Assembly: GCF_001552135.1 (NCBI RefSeq) | Contig: NZ_BCQP01000061.1 | Span: 1-64,000, forward strand | Direction: 5' to 3' | Source: Actinomadura chibensis NBRC 106107 | GTDB taxonomy: Bacteria; Actinomycetota; Actinomycetes; Streptosporangiales; Streptosporangiaceae | DNA: 64,000 bases | Shown: positions 50,065 through 58,261 of the stretch, in pieces | Layout of the letters: each line of letters starts with the position of its first letter | Position numbering within the stretch: position 1 is the first letter of the stretch | Position numbers and translations under genes: made by a program | The notes under the pieces: model-generated | What the model was told of the DNA's origin: nothing | Database searches by the model: none | Seen by the model: only the letters and a program-made list of their open reading frames with translations

Positions 50065-50834
50065 GCGCCCTCGGTCTCGCGGCCCGCGACTCGTCCACGA
50101 TGGTCCGGCGCCAGCTCAAGCGCCTGGTCCGCTACCCGTCCATGACGGTGCAGCTCGTCGTCACGCCGGTCGTCCTGCTGCTGCTGTTCGTCTACGTCTT
50201 CGGCGGCACGCTCGGCGCGGGCATCGGCGGCGGACGCGACGCCTACGTCGACTACGTCGTCCCCGGCATCCTGCTCATGGCGGCGACCATGGCCGCGACC
50301 GGAACGGCGGTGATGGTCGCCACCGACATGACGGAGGGCATCATCGCCCGTTTCCGCACCATGCGGATCTCGCGCGCATCCGTCCTCACCGGACATGTGG
50401 TCGCGAGCGTCATCCAGCAACTCGTCGGCATGGCCGTCGTCGTCGGCGTCGCCCTGGCGGTCGGCTTCCGTCCCGACGCCACCGTCGTCGAATGGCTGGC
50501 GGCCGCCGGGCTGCTCACCCTGTTCGTCGTGGCGATCACGTGGCTGTCGGTCGCGCTCGGGCTGAAGTCCCCGACGCCGGAGGCGGCCAGCAACGCGCCG
50601 ATGCCCCTCGTGTTCCTGCCGTTTCTCGGCAGCGGGTTCGTCCCGACCGACTCGATGCCGACCGTGCTGCGCTGGTTCGCCGAATACCAGCCGTTCACGC
50701 CCATCATGCAGAGCGTCCGGGGCCTGCTGCTCGGAACGCCGATCGGCGACGACGCCGCCATCGCCGTCGCGTGGTGCGCCGGAATCGGCGTCGCCTCCTA
50801 TCTCTGGGCCAAGCACACCTACAACAAGGCCTGA
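50061..50834 (+). CDS. ABC-2 type transporter permease, DrrB-like
   Basis: A 257-aa membrane protein with six predicted helices: QLVVTPVVLLLLFVYVFGG, ILLMAATMAATGTAVMVAT, then the ABC-2 motif RTMRISRASVLTGHVVAS and LPFLGSGFVPTDSMP near the end. It forms the membrane channel for the DrrA-like ATPase. The ATG overlaps the ATPase stop. It is the last gene of the DUF4097 operon; 59 bp separate it from the Ppx/GppA gene. The substrate is not indicated by sequence. Confidence 0.94.
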   Translation: MSALGLAARDSSTMVRRQLKRLVRYPSMTVQLVVTPVVLLLLFVYVFGGTLGAGIGGGRDAYVDYVVPGILLMAATMAATGTAVMVATDMTEGIIARFRTMRISRASVLTGHVVASVIQQLVGMAVVVGVALAVGFRPDATVVEWLAAAGLLTLFVVAITWLSVALGLKSPTPEAASNAPMPLVFLPFLGSGFVPTDSMPTVLRWFAEYQPFTPIMQSVRGLLLGTPIGDDAAIAVAWCAGIGVASYLWAKHTYNKA

Positions 50835-50893
50835 GGGTGAACGCGGCGTGAAGAGGCACCAATGAACGAGCCATGATCGGGTAAAGGGTCGGC

Positions 50894-51922
50894 ATGCGAA
50901 TCGGTGTGCTCGACGTGGGTTCCAACTCCGCTCATCTCAAGGTGGTGGACCTCGCCGTCGGCGCGCCGCCGGGCCCGGTGACCACGGTCAAACGCCCGAC
51001 CCGGCTGGCCGAGGCGATCGACCCCGAGGGGGCGGTGGAGAAGACGGCGGTCGACCGGCTGGTCGCGTCGGTCGGGGAGGCCGTGTGCGCCGCCGCCGCG
51101 CACGGCGTCGAGGAACTCGTCTCGTTCGCGACCTCGGCGGTGCGGGACGCCGCCAACCAGGAGGAGATCGTCGCCCGCGTCGCGGCGTCGACCGGCGTGC
51201 GGCTCGGCTTCCTGTCCGGACGGGACGAGGCGCGGCTGACGTTCCTCGCCGCCCGCGCCTGGTACGGCTGGTCGGCCGGGCGGCTGCTGCTCGCCGACAT
51301 CGGCGGCGGCTCGCTGGAGATCGCCCACGGCGACGGCCAGGAACCGGCGCTGGCGCTGTCGCTGCCGCTCGGCGCGGGGCGGCTCACCCGCGCGCACCTG
51401 CCGGGGGACCCGCCGTCCCGCAAGCACGTGCGCCGGCTCCGCCGCCAGGTGTACGAGCGGCTGGCCGAGACGTCCGCCGAGGTGAGGCCGGGCCTGGAGG
51501 GGGAGCGTCCGGTCCGGGCGGTCGCGACGTCGAAGACGTTCACGCAGCTCGCCAGGCTGACCGGGGCGCCCAAGCGCAAGGCGGGCCCGTACGCGCGGCG
51601 CGTGCTGGACGTGGACCGGCTCCGCGAGCAGATCCCCGTCCTCGCGGCGAAGCGCGCGGCGGCCCGCGCGAAGCTGCGCGGGGTGTCGCGGCCGCGGGCC
51701 CCGCAGATCCTCGCCGGCGCGATCGTGGCCGAGGCGCTGATGACGACCCTGGAGGTCGACCGGGTCGACATCTGCCCGTGGGCGATCCGCGAGGGCCTGA
51801 TCGTCCGGCGCCTCCAGGCGATGACCGACCCGGCGGCGGCCGACGACGAGACCGCGCGGCTCACCCAGGCCGTCCCCGCCACCGCGGCGCGGCCGCGCCC
51901 GGCGCCCGTCCGCACCGGCTGA
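50894..51922 (+). CDS. Ppx/GppA-family exopolyphosphatase/pppGpp phosphatase
   Basis: A 342-aa ASKHA-fold phosphatase: MRIGVLDVGSNSAHLKVVDL (phosphate 1 loop), FATSAVRDAANQEEIVARV, then LLLADIGGGSLEIAHGDG (phosphate 2 loop) and WAIREGLIVRRL near the C-terminus. It is the short actinobacterial form lacking the C-terminal HD domain of E. coli Ppx. It hydrolyses polyphosphate or pppGpp; relatives in mycobacteria are Ppx1 and Ppx2. AAAGGGTCGGC precedes the ATG. It appears to be monocistronic. Confidence 0.93.
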   Translation: MRIGVLDVGSNSAHLKVVDLAVGAPPGPVTTVKRPTRLAEAIDPEGAVEKTAVDRLVASVGEAVCAAAAHGVEELVSFATSAVRDAANQEEIVARVAASTGVRLGFLSGRDEARLTFLAARAWYGWSAGRLLLADIGGGSLEIAHGDGQEPALALSLPLGAGRLTRAHLPGDPPSRKHVRRLRRQVYERLAETSAEVRPGLEGERPVRAVATSKTFTQLARLTGAPKRKAGPYARRVLDVDRLREQIPVLAAKRAAARAKLRGVSRPRAPQILAGAIVAEALMTTLEVDRVDICPWAIREGLIVRRLQAMTDPAAADDETARLTQAVPATAARPRPAPVRTG

Positions 51923-52020
51923 CCGCCCGGCCCGGACGGCGTCCCCGCTGGTCGGCGCCGGGCATGTTTCCCGGCCGCGTGTCGAGGCAGGAGACCCCCG
52001 CCCAGAGGGAGGGGGCGCGC

Positions 52021-54357
52021 ATGGCAGACATCGACCGCATAGCCGATCCGTGGGGGACGAGGACGCCGTACGGCCCGGGGGACGAGTGGCCCGCCCGGGT
52101 CGACTCCTTCCTGGAGAAGGACGTGGCGCCCGGCGACGTCGACCGGTGGGTGCCGACGGCGTCGATCCTGCACTCCAACGGCGACGGGATGGACCTGGCC
52201 GTCAAGGACGGCCGCCTCGTCGGGGTCCGCGGCCGCCCCGGCGACCGGGTCAACCGCGGACGCCTCGGCCCGAAGGACCTGTACGGCTGGCAGGCGGGCC
52301 GGTCGCCCGACCGGCTGACCAGGCCGCTGGTGAGGCGGCACGGCGCGCTGGTGGAGACCGACTGGGACACCGCCATGGACGCGGTCGTCCAGCGCAGCCG
52401 CGCCCTGCTCGACGAGCGGGGCCCGTCCGCGCTCGGCTTCTACACCACCGGGCAGCTGTTCTGCGAGGAGTACTACACGCTGTCCGTCATCGCCCACGCC
52501 GGGATCGGCACCAACCACCTGGACGGCAACACCCGGCTGTGCACGGCGACGGCGGCCGCCGCGCTGAAGGAGTCGTTCGGCTGCGACGGGCAGCCCGGCT
52601 CCTACACCGACATCGACCACGCGGATGTCATCGCGCTCTTCGGGCACAACATGGCCGAGACGCAGACCGTCCTGTGGATGCGAGTCCTGGACCGGCTCGC
52701 GGGCCCCGACCCGCCCCGCGTGATCTGCGTCGACCCCCGGACGACGCCCGTGGCGCGGGCGGCGGGCCTCCACCTCGCGCCCCGTCCGGGCACCAACGTG
52801 GCGCTGATGAACGGGCTGCTGCACGAGGTCATCGCGGCCGGTCACATCGACCGCGCCTACATCGACGCGCACGTGGTCGGCTACGAGGAGCTGGAGAAGC
52901 GCGTCCAGGAGTACCCGCCCGGCCGCGTCGCGGAGATCTGCGGCGTCCCCGCCGGGCTGGTCCGCGAGGCCGCGCGGACGCTGGGCAACGCCGAGCGGCT
53001 GCTGTCGACGGTGCTCCAGGGCTTCTACCAGTCGCACCAGGCGACGGCGGCGGCCGTGCAGGTCAACAACCTGCACCTCATCCGGGGGATGCTGGGGCGT
53101 CCCGGGTGCGGCGTCCTGCAGATGAACGGGCAGCCGACCGCGCAGAACACCCGCGAGTGCGGCGCCGACGGCGACCTGCCCGGCTTCCGGAACTGGGCCA
53201 ACGACGAGCACGTCGCCGACCTCGCCCGGATCTGGAACGTGGAGCCGAAGCGGATCCCGCACTACGGGCCGCCGACCCACGCCATGCAGATCTTCCGGTT
53301 CGCCGAGCAGGGCTCCCTCCGCTTCCTGTGGATCAGCGGGACGAACCCGGCGGTGTCGCTGCCGGAGCTCTCGCGAGTGCGCGAGATCCTGGCGCAGGAG
53401 CGGCTGTTCGTCGTCGTCCAGGACATCTTCCCGACCGAGACCACCGAGCTGGCCGACGTCGTCCTGCCCGCCGCGACCTGGGGCGAGAAGACCGGGACGT
53501 TCACCAACGCCGACCGGACCGTCCACCTGTCGGAGAAGGCCGTCGAACCGCCCGGCGAGGCGCGCCCGGACCTCGACATCTTCCTGGACTACGCGTCCCG
53601 CATGGGCTTCACCGACAAGGACGGCGCGCCCCTCGTCGGCTGGACGGACCCCGAGTCGGCGTTCCGGGCCTGGCAGGAGTGCAGCCGTGGACGCCCCTGC
53701 GACTACACGGGGCTCAGCTACGACCGGCTGCGCGGGGCGGACGGCGTCCAGTGGCCGTGCGACGCGGAGCACCCGGACGGCACCGAGCGCCTCTACACCG
53801 ACGGGCGGTTCTGGGCCGCGCCCGACCGCTGCGAGAGCTACGGCCGCGACCTGCTCACCGGGACGCCCGTGGAGCCGGTGGAGTACCGGTCGCTCAACCC
53901 GTCCGGGAAGGCGGTCGTCAAGGCCGCCGGGTACGTCCCGCCGCACGAGGAGCCGGACGGCGAGCACCCCTACCACCTGATCAACGGCCGGACGGTGTAC
54001 CACTTCCACACCAGGACCAAGACCGGGCGCGTCCCGCGGTTGCGGGACGCCGCGCCGGACGTGTGGGTGGAGATGTGCGCGGCCGACGCCGCGTCCCACG
54101 ACCTGCGCGAGGGCGACCTCGCCGAGATCTCCAGCCCGCGCGGCGTCGTGCACGCGAAGGTGCGGATCGTCGAGGTCCGGGAGGGCGTCCTCTTCCTGCC
54201 CTTCCACTACGGCTACTGGGACGCGCCCGCGGGCGCCGAGCCGACCCGCGCCGCCAACGAGCTGACGGTCACCGACTGGGACCCCGCGTCCAAGCAGCCG
54301 CTGTTCAAGGTCACCGCCGCCCGCGTCCGGCGGCTCGAAGGGGAGGAGCGGCGATGA
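52021..54357 (+). CDS. Molybdopterin oxidoreductase (formate dehydrogenase/nitrate reductase superfamily) lacking the N-terminal Fe-S ligands
   Basis: A 778-aa MopB protein. The molybdenum ligand is probably Cys174 in NTRLCTATAAAAL, followed by GHNMAETQTVLWMR. The pterin-binding domains contain CVDPRTTPVARAA, GRPGCGVLQMNG, and the C-terminal LINGRTVYHFHTRTKTGR with ANELTVTDWDP. The usual N-terminal CxxCxxxC of the [4Fe-4S] cluster is replaced by Ser48, His51 and Asp55 (TASILHSNGDGMD), and there is no Cys at all before residue 148. So it has no visible proximal cluster. It is coupled (ATGA) to a small helical protein. Substrate is unknown; no diaphorase or FdhD gene is adjacent. Confidence 0.93.
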   Translation: MADIDRIADPWGTRTPYGPGDEWPARVDSFLEKDVAPGDVDRWVPTASILHSNGDGMDLAVKDGRLVGVRGRPGDRVNRGRLGPKDLYGWQAGRSPDRLTRPLVRRHGALVETDWDTAMDAVVQRSRALLDERGPSALGFYTTGQLFCEEYYTLSVIAHAGIGTNHLDGNTRLCTATAAAALKESFGCDGQPGSYTDIDHADVIALFGHNMAETQTVLWMRVLDRLAGPDPPRVICVDPRTTPVARAAGLHLAPRPGTNVALMNGLLHEVIAAGHIDRAYIDAHVVGYEELEKRVQEYPPGRVAEICGVPAGLVREAARTLGNAERLLSTVLQGFYQSHQATAAAVQVNNLHLIRGMLGRPGCGVLQMNGQPTAQNTRECGADGDLPGFRNWANDEHVADLARIWNVEPKRIPHYGPPTHAMQIFRFAEQGSLRFLWISGTNPAVSLPELSRVREILAQERLFVVVQDIFPTETTELADVVLPAATWGEKTGTFTNADRTVHLSEKAVEPPGEARPDLDIFLDYASRMGFTDKDGAPLVGWTDPESAFRAWQECSRGRPCDYTGLSYDRLRGADGVQWPCDAEHPDGTERLYTDGRFWAAPDRCESYGRDLLTGTPVEPVEYRSLNPSGKAVVKAAGYVPPHEEPDGEHPYHLINGRTVYHFHTRTKTGRVPRLRDAAPDVWVEMCAADAASHDLREGDLAEISSPRGVVHAKVRIVEVREGVLFLPFHYGYWDAPAGAEPTRAANELTVTDWDPASKQPLFKVTAARVRRLEGEERR

Positions 54358-54839
54358 ACAAGATCGGGCTGCTGTTCCGGGAGCTGCACCGCAGCGAGCG
54401 CGGGCTCGCCCAGGAGCTGCTGCGCGTGTCCGAGCGGCACGTCGCCGACCATGAGATCCACCACATCGGCCGCGACCTGGCCGCCTGGTCGCGGCGGCAC
54501 CTGCGGGAGCTGGCCGAGGTCGGCGGCTCGTACGGGGTGCACCTCGGCGCGGACCCCGCGCTGGAGAGCGGGCTCGGCTCGATGCTCCGGGAGAGGGGCG
54601 GGCGGCTGGTCGCGCACCACGCCGCCCCCGGCCTGCTCCTGCTCCGCGACCTGCGGGAGGTCCACGTGCGGGCGGCCGGGGTGTCGGTCGACTGGGAGCT
54701 GCTCGCGCAGGCCGCCCAGGCGTTGAAGGACGACACGCTGCTCGCGCTGGCCCAGCGCTGCCACCCCGACACGCTGCGGCAGATGCGGTGGGCCAACGCC
54801 CACCTCAAACAGCTCAGCCCGCAGATCCTCGCGGGCTGA
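54354..54839 (+). CDS. Small helical protein coupled to the molybdopterin oxidoreductase
   Basis: A 161-aa protein predicted to be nearly all helical: LLFRELHRSERGLAQELLRV, then HVADHEIHHIGRDLAAWSRRH and LLAQAAQALKDDTLLALAQR. Histidine- and glutamate-bearing helices suggest a ferritin- or hemerythrin-like four-helix bundle, but I cannot identify a metal site. It overlaps the oxidoreductase stop by 4 nt, so it is likely a partner subunit, carrier or maturation factor. No named family is recognised. Confidence 0.8.
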   Translation: MNKIGLLFRELHRSERGLAQELLRVSERHVADHEIHHIGRDLAAWSRRHLRELAEVGGSYGVHLGADPALESGLGSMLRERGGRLVAHHAAPGLLLLRDLREVHVRAAGVSVDWELLAQAAQALKDDTLLALAQRCHPDTLRQMRWANAHLKQLSPQILAG

Positions 54840-54933
54840 CCGGACGGTTGAACGGACAATTACGTCGTATCGGGGCGTATGGGGCGCGCGTGAGCGGGTA
54901 CCGCAACGGGGCGTCAACGTGACGGAGGAGATG

Positions 54934-55998
54934 ATGACCGTTCAGCAGGCCGCGACCCGGGGGCCCGCCGCGCGAGCGGAGGTTCCGGTCCTGCCCGGAG
55001 CGCGGGGCCCGCTGTCGCGGGCCGTCATGGATGCCCTGACCGGCGGACCGCCGGGCCCGTCCGATGTACTCGCGGCCGTCGCGTCGGCCGACCCCTACGG
55101 TGAGGATCTGCACATCGCCCTGCACACCTGCTTCGAACTGCACTACCGGGGGTTCGCCGACGTCGACCCCGACCGGGAGTGGGACCCGGACCTGCTGCGC
55201 CTGCGCGGCGCGATGGAGGCCGTGTTCCTGGACGCCCTGCGCCGCGACACCGACCTCCGCGATCCCGACCGCCTTGACCCCGGCGACGTGGACGGCGCCC
55301 TGGAGGAACTCCTGGTCGAGCCCGTCGACGGGCACGGCGTCACCCACTTCCTCCAGGACGAAGGGGAGCGGTGGCACCTGCTGGAGCACGCCGCGCACCG
55401 GTCGGTGTACCACCTGAAGGAGGCCGACCCGCACGCGTGGGTCGTCCCGCGCCTGCGGGGCCGGGCCAAGACGGCGCTGGTGGCGGTGGAGCACGACGAG
55501 TTCGGCGGCGGCCGTCCGGAGATGATCCACCAGGGCCTCTACGCCGACCTCCTGGACGACCTCGGCCTCGACTCCTCCTACGGCGCCTACGTGGACGCGG
55601 CCCCGGCGGTGATGCTGGCCACGGTGAACATGATGTCGCTGTTCGGGCTGCGGCGGTCGCTGCGCGGCGCGCTGGTCGGCCACTTCGCCGCCGCGGAGAT
55701 CACCACGGCGCCGTCCGCGCGGCGGATGGCGCGGGCCCTGGAGCGCCTCGGCGGCGGCCCCCGCGCGCTCCTGTTCTACACCGAGCACATCGAGGCGGAC
55801 GCCGTCCACGAGCAGGTGCTGCGGCACGACGTGGTCGGCGGGCTGCTGGCCGACGAGCCGGAGCTCGCGCCGGACGTCGTGCTCGGCGTCCGCGCCACGA
55901 GCCTCCTGGAGGACCGCCTCGCCGACCACCTCCTGGGCCGCTGGCGCGCGGGCCGCACGTCGCTGCGCCGCGCCCTGCCGGGGACGGTGGGCCGGTGA
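54934..55998 (+). CDS. Iron-containing redox enzyme with heme-oxygenase-like (HDO) fold
   Basis: A 354-aa protein of the iron-containing redox enzyme family. Likely metal-binding residues are in the helix TCFELHYRGFADV, in AVEHDEFGGGRPEMIHQG and in YTEHIEADAVHEQVL, the typical E-x-H... D/E-x3-H spacing of heme-oxygenase-like diiron proteins. Members carry out oxidative reactions with O2 and appear in many natural-product and accessory loci. The ATG at 54934 is preferred because GGAGG lies 5 nt before it; a GTG at 54919 is an alternative. It is coupled to the next gene by TGATG. Confidence 0.87.
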   Translation: MTVQQAATRGPAARAEVPVLPGARGPLSRAVMDALTGGPPGPSDVLAAVASADPYGEDLHIALHTCFELHYRGFADVDPDREWDPDLLRLRGAMEAVFLDALRRDTDLRDPDRLDPGDVDGALEELLVEPVDGHGVTHFLQDEGERWHLLEHAAHRSVYHLKEADPHAWVVPRLRGRAKTALVAVEHDEFGGGRPEMIHQGLYADLLDDLGLDSSYGAYVDAAPAVMLATVNMMSLFGLRRSLRGALVGHFAAAEITTAPSARRMARALERLGGGPRALLFYTEHIEADAVHEQVLRHDVVGGLLADEPELAPDVVLGVRATSLLEDRLADHLLGRWRAGRTSLRRALPGTVGR

Positions 55999-56687
55999 TG
56001 CTGCTCCGTCCTCCGGGGGTGTACCGCCCGCAGTCCGACACGCGGCTGCTGGCGGAGGCGTTGCGCGGCACGGGCGTCCACCCGGGCGCGCGGGTGCTGG
56101 AGCTCGGGACCGGGACCGGCGCGGTCGCGGTCGCCGCGGCCCAGGTCGGCTGCGAGGTCGTCGCGGTGGACGTGTCCGCGCGGGCGGTGCTGGCGGCGCG
56201 GATCAACGCGAGGGTGCGCGGCCTGCGCGTGCGGGTGCTGCGCGGCGACCTGTTCGCGCCGGTCGCGGGCGAGGTGTTCGACGTGATCGTCGCCAACCCG
56301 CCCTACGTGCCGGGCGACGCCGACCCGGCGGCGGCGAGGGGCCGCGCCCGCGCGTGGGAGGCGGGCGACGGCGGCCGGATGCTCCTGGACCGCATCTGCC
56401 AGGCCGCCCCGCGCCACCTGGCCCCGTCCGGGACGCTCCTGGTCGTGCACTCGGCGCTGAACGGCGTGGCCGCGACGCTGGTGGCGCTGCGCCGGGCGGG
56501 GATGCGGGCCTCGGTGGTGGCCCGGCACCGCGAGCCGTTCGGGCCGGTGATGCGCGGCCGGGCCGACCTCCTCACGGCGCGGGGGCTGCTGCGCCCGGGC
56601 CAGGGCCACGAGGACCTCGTGGTCGTGCGCGCCGACCGGATCACGACGACGGGACGGGAGCATGACGGCGAACGCCCGGCCGCCTGA
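55998..56687 (+). CDS. HemK/PrmC-like class I methyltransferase
   Basis: A 229-aa methyltransferase: YRPQSDTRLLAEAL at the N-terminus, the SAM loop VLELGTGTGAVAVAAAQ, and the substrate motif VIVANPPYVPG, which is the NPPY of enzymes that methylate glutamine or adenine amides. It lacks the N-terminal domain of PrmC, so release-factor methylation is unlikely to be its main job. Related short proteins are found beside CDGSH genes in other actinomycetes. It overlaps the CDGSH gene by 26 bp. Confidence 0.88.
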   Translation: MLLRPPGVYRPQSDTRLLAEALRGTGVHPGARVLELGTGTGAVAVAAAQVGCEVVAVDVSARAVLAARINARVRGLRVRVLRGDLFAPVAGEVFDVIVANPPYVPGDADPAAARGRARAWEAGDGGRMLLDRICQAAPRHLAPSGTLLVVHSALNGVAATLVALRRAGMRASVVARHREPFGPVMRGRADLLTARGLLRPGQGHEDLVVVRADRITTTGREHDGERPAA

Positions 56688-56913
56688 GCGCAGGGACGCG
56701 CGGCGCGTGCGGGTCGTCCCCGGCGGGCCGGTGCTGGTGGAGGGCCCCGTCGAGGTCGTCCTGGACGACGGCACGACGGTGACGTCCGACCGGTTCCTCG
56801 TGGCGCTGTGCGCGTGCCGCCGCAGCCGCGCGTTCCCGTTCTGCGACACGAGCCACCGCCGCCGCGTCCGCGCCGGCCCGCCGGACGACCGGAGACGTCC
56901 GGCGCCCGACTGA
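56662..56913 (+). CDS. CDGSH-type iron-sulfur protein
   Basis: An 83-aa protein with the complete [2Fe-2S] motif CACRRSRAFPFCDTSH (Cys50, Cys52, Cys61, His65). The third ligand box reads CDTSH in place of CDGSH, an accepted variant. It has no membrane anchor. Such proteins transfer electrons or clusters. Its start overlaps the end of the methyltransferase gene by 26 bp, so both are in one message with the iron redox enzyme, forming a compact three-gene cassette. Confidence 0.93.
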   Translation: MTANARPPERRDARRVRVVPGGPVLVEGPVEVVLDDGTTVTSDRFLVALCACRRSRAFPFCDTSHRRRVRAGPPDDRRRPAPD

Positions 56914-56947
56914 CCGGACACGGGAAGTCGGCGGCGGCCCCCGGTCC

Positions 56948-57184
56948 TCAGCTCCCGATGCGCTGGGCGAGCAGCTCCTTGCCCTGCTTCGCGCCCTTGC
57001 GGCTGTCGGACTGCGCGCGGCGGAACAGGTCGGCGAGCTGGTCGTCGCCCTCCCGCTCGGCGTCGGCGATGTAGACCTCCAGGCGCAGCGCGTTGCTGAG
57101 GCACTGCTCGACGTACCAGATCAGGTTGTAGTCCTTGTCCTTGGTGCCGGTGACCTCGCCGGTCTCCGCATGCGCCGTCACCAT
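56948..57184 (-). CDS. Small conserved-looking helical protein of unknown function
   Basis: A 78-aa acidic protein: KDKDYNLIWYVEQCLSNALR, then EVYIADAEREGDDQLADLF and SRKGAKQGKELLAQRIGS. It is predicted to be a two- to three-helix bundle, similar in flavour to ferritin-like tails. AGGAGG lies 5 nt before the ATG at 57184; two GTG codons just upstream are less well placed. It is convergent with the CDGSH gene and divergent from the pyruvyl transferase. Quality of the SD makes it a real gene; I recognise no family. Confidence 0.75.
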   Translation of the reverse strand: MVTAHAETGEVTGTKDKDYNLIWYVEQCLSNALRLEVYIADAEREGDDQLADLFRRAQSDSRKGAKQGKELLAQRIGS

Positions 57185-57352
57185 CACGACCTCCTGGTGT
57201 TCCTCGGGATTGGGTTCGTCGGCGGTGCTACCCGACGCATCCGCCCCTACGCGGATTCGCCCCCGCGATTCGCCCCCGCGAATGGCGGGGGCGGGCGCGG
57301 GTAGCACGCGGTTCTACGACGGGGCCCCGGGACGGAAGGCGGTCGGCGGCGG

Positions 57353-58243
57353 ATGCGGGTGCTGGTGACCGGCTGGCCGAGCTTCGTGCACGGCGAGGCC
57401 ACGGCGGGCGACGTCCTCGCGATGGAGGCGGTGCGGCGGGGCCTCGCCGCCGCCCGCGTCGAGTCCGACCTCGCGTGGAGCCCCGTCTTCAGGCCGGACG
57501 GCCTGGACCTCGCGCACGCCGACCCCGGCCGCTACACCCACCTCGTGTTCGCCTGCGGCCCGCTGCGCGGCCCGCAGATCGAGGAACTCCACCGCCGGTA
57601 CGCCCGCTGCGTCCGGGTCGCGGTCGGGGTCTCCGTCGTCGACCCGGACGACCCGGCGGTCCGGGGCTTCGACGCGGTCCTCGCGCGGGACGCGCCCGCG
57701 ACGGCGCCCCGGCCGGACCTCGCGGGCGGCGTCGCGACGCCGCCCGTGCCCGTCGTCGGCGTCGTCCTCGCGCCCGGCCAGGCCGAATACGGGACGCGGC
57801 GGCGGCACGCCGGCGTCCAGCGGGAGCTGACCGGCTGGCTCGCCGCCCGCGAATGCGCGCGGCTGCCCCTCGACACCCGGCTCGACCCGCGCGACTGGCG
57901 CCTGTTCCGCACCGCCGCCGAACTGGAGTCGGCCGTGCGCCGGCTCGACCTGGTGGTGACGACGCGGCTGCACGGGCTCGTCCTGGCGCTGAAGAACGGC
58001 GTCCCGGCGCTGGCCGTGGACCCGGTGGCGGGCGGCGCGAAGGTGGCGGCGCAGGCGCGGGCCTGGTCGTGGCCCGCCGTCGTGACCGTCCCGGAGGCCG
58101 CGGGGACGCCGCCGCTGGACCCCGCCGACCTCGACCGGTGGTGGGAGTGGGCGCTGTCCCCGGAGGGCCGGGCGCGGGCGGCCGCGCCGCCTCCGCCCGA
58201 CCTCCTCGTCGGCGAACTCCTGGCCGCCCTCGGCCTCCGCTGA
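57353..58243 (+). CDS. Polysaccharide pyruvyl transferase-family protein
   Basis: A 296-aa protein: MRVLVTGWPSFVHGEATAG at the N-terminus, then HLVFACGPLRGPQIEELH and the family hallmark TTRLHGLVLALKNGVPALAV followed by DPVAGGAKV. Members (CsaB, WcaK types) attach ketal-linked pyruvate to surface polysaccharides. The N-terminal half is short compared with WcaK, so it could be a compact or modified version. It is convergent with the epimerase gene of the heptose-like operon 18 bp away, consistent with a surface-glycan locus. Confidence 0.88.
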   Translation: MRVLVTGWPSFVHGEATAGDVLAMEAVRRGLAAARVESDLAWSPVFRPDGLDLAHADPGRYTHLVFACGPLRGPQIEELHRRYARCVRVAVGVSVVDPDDPAVRGFDAVLARDAPATAPRPDLAGGVATPPVPVVGVVLAPGQAEYGTRRRHAGVQRELTGWLAARECARLPLDTRLDPRDWRLFRTAAELESAVRRLDLVVTTRLHGLVLALKNGVPALAVDPVAGGAKVAAQARAWSWPAVVTVPEAAGTPPLDPADLDRWWEWALSPEGRARAAAPPPPDLLVGELLAALGLR

Positions 58244-58261
58244 GGGCGCTCGCTCAGGTGT

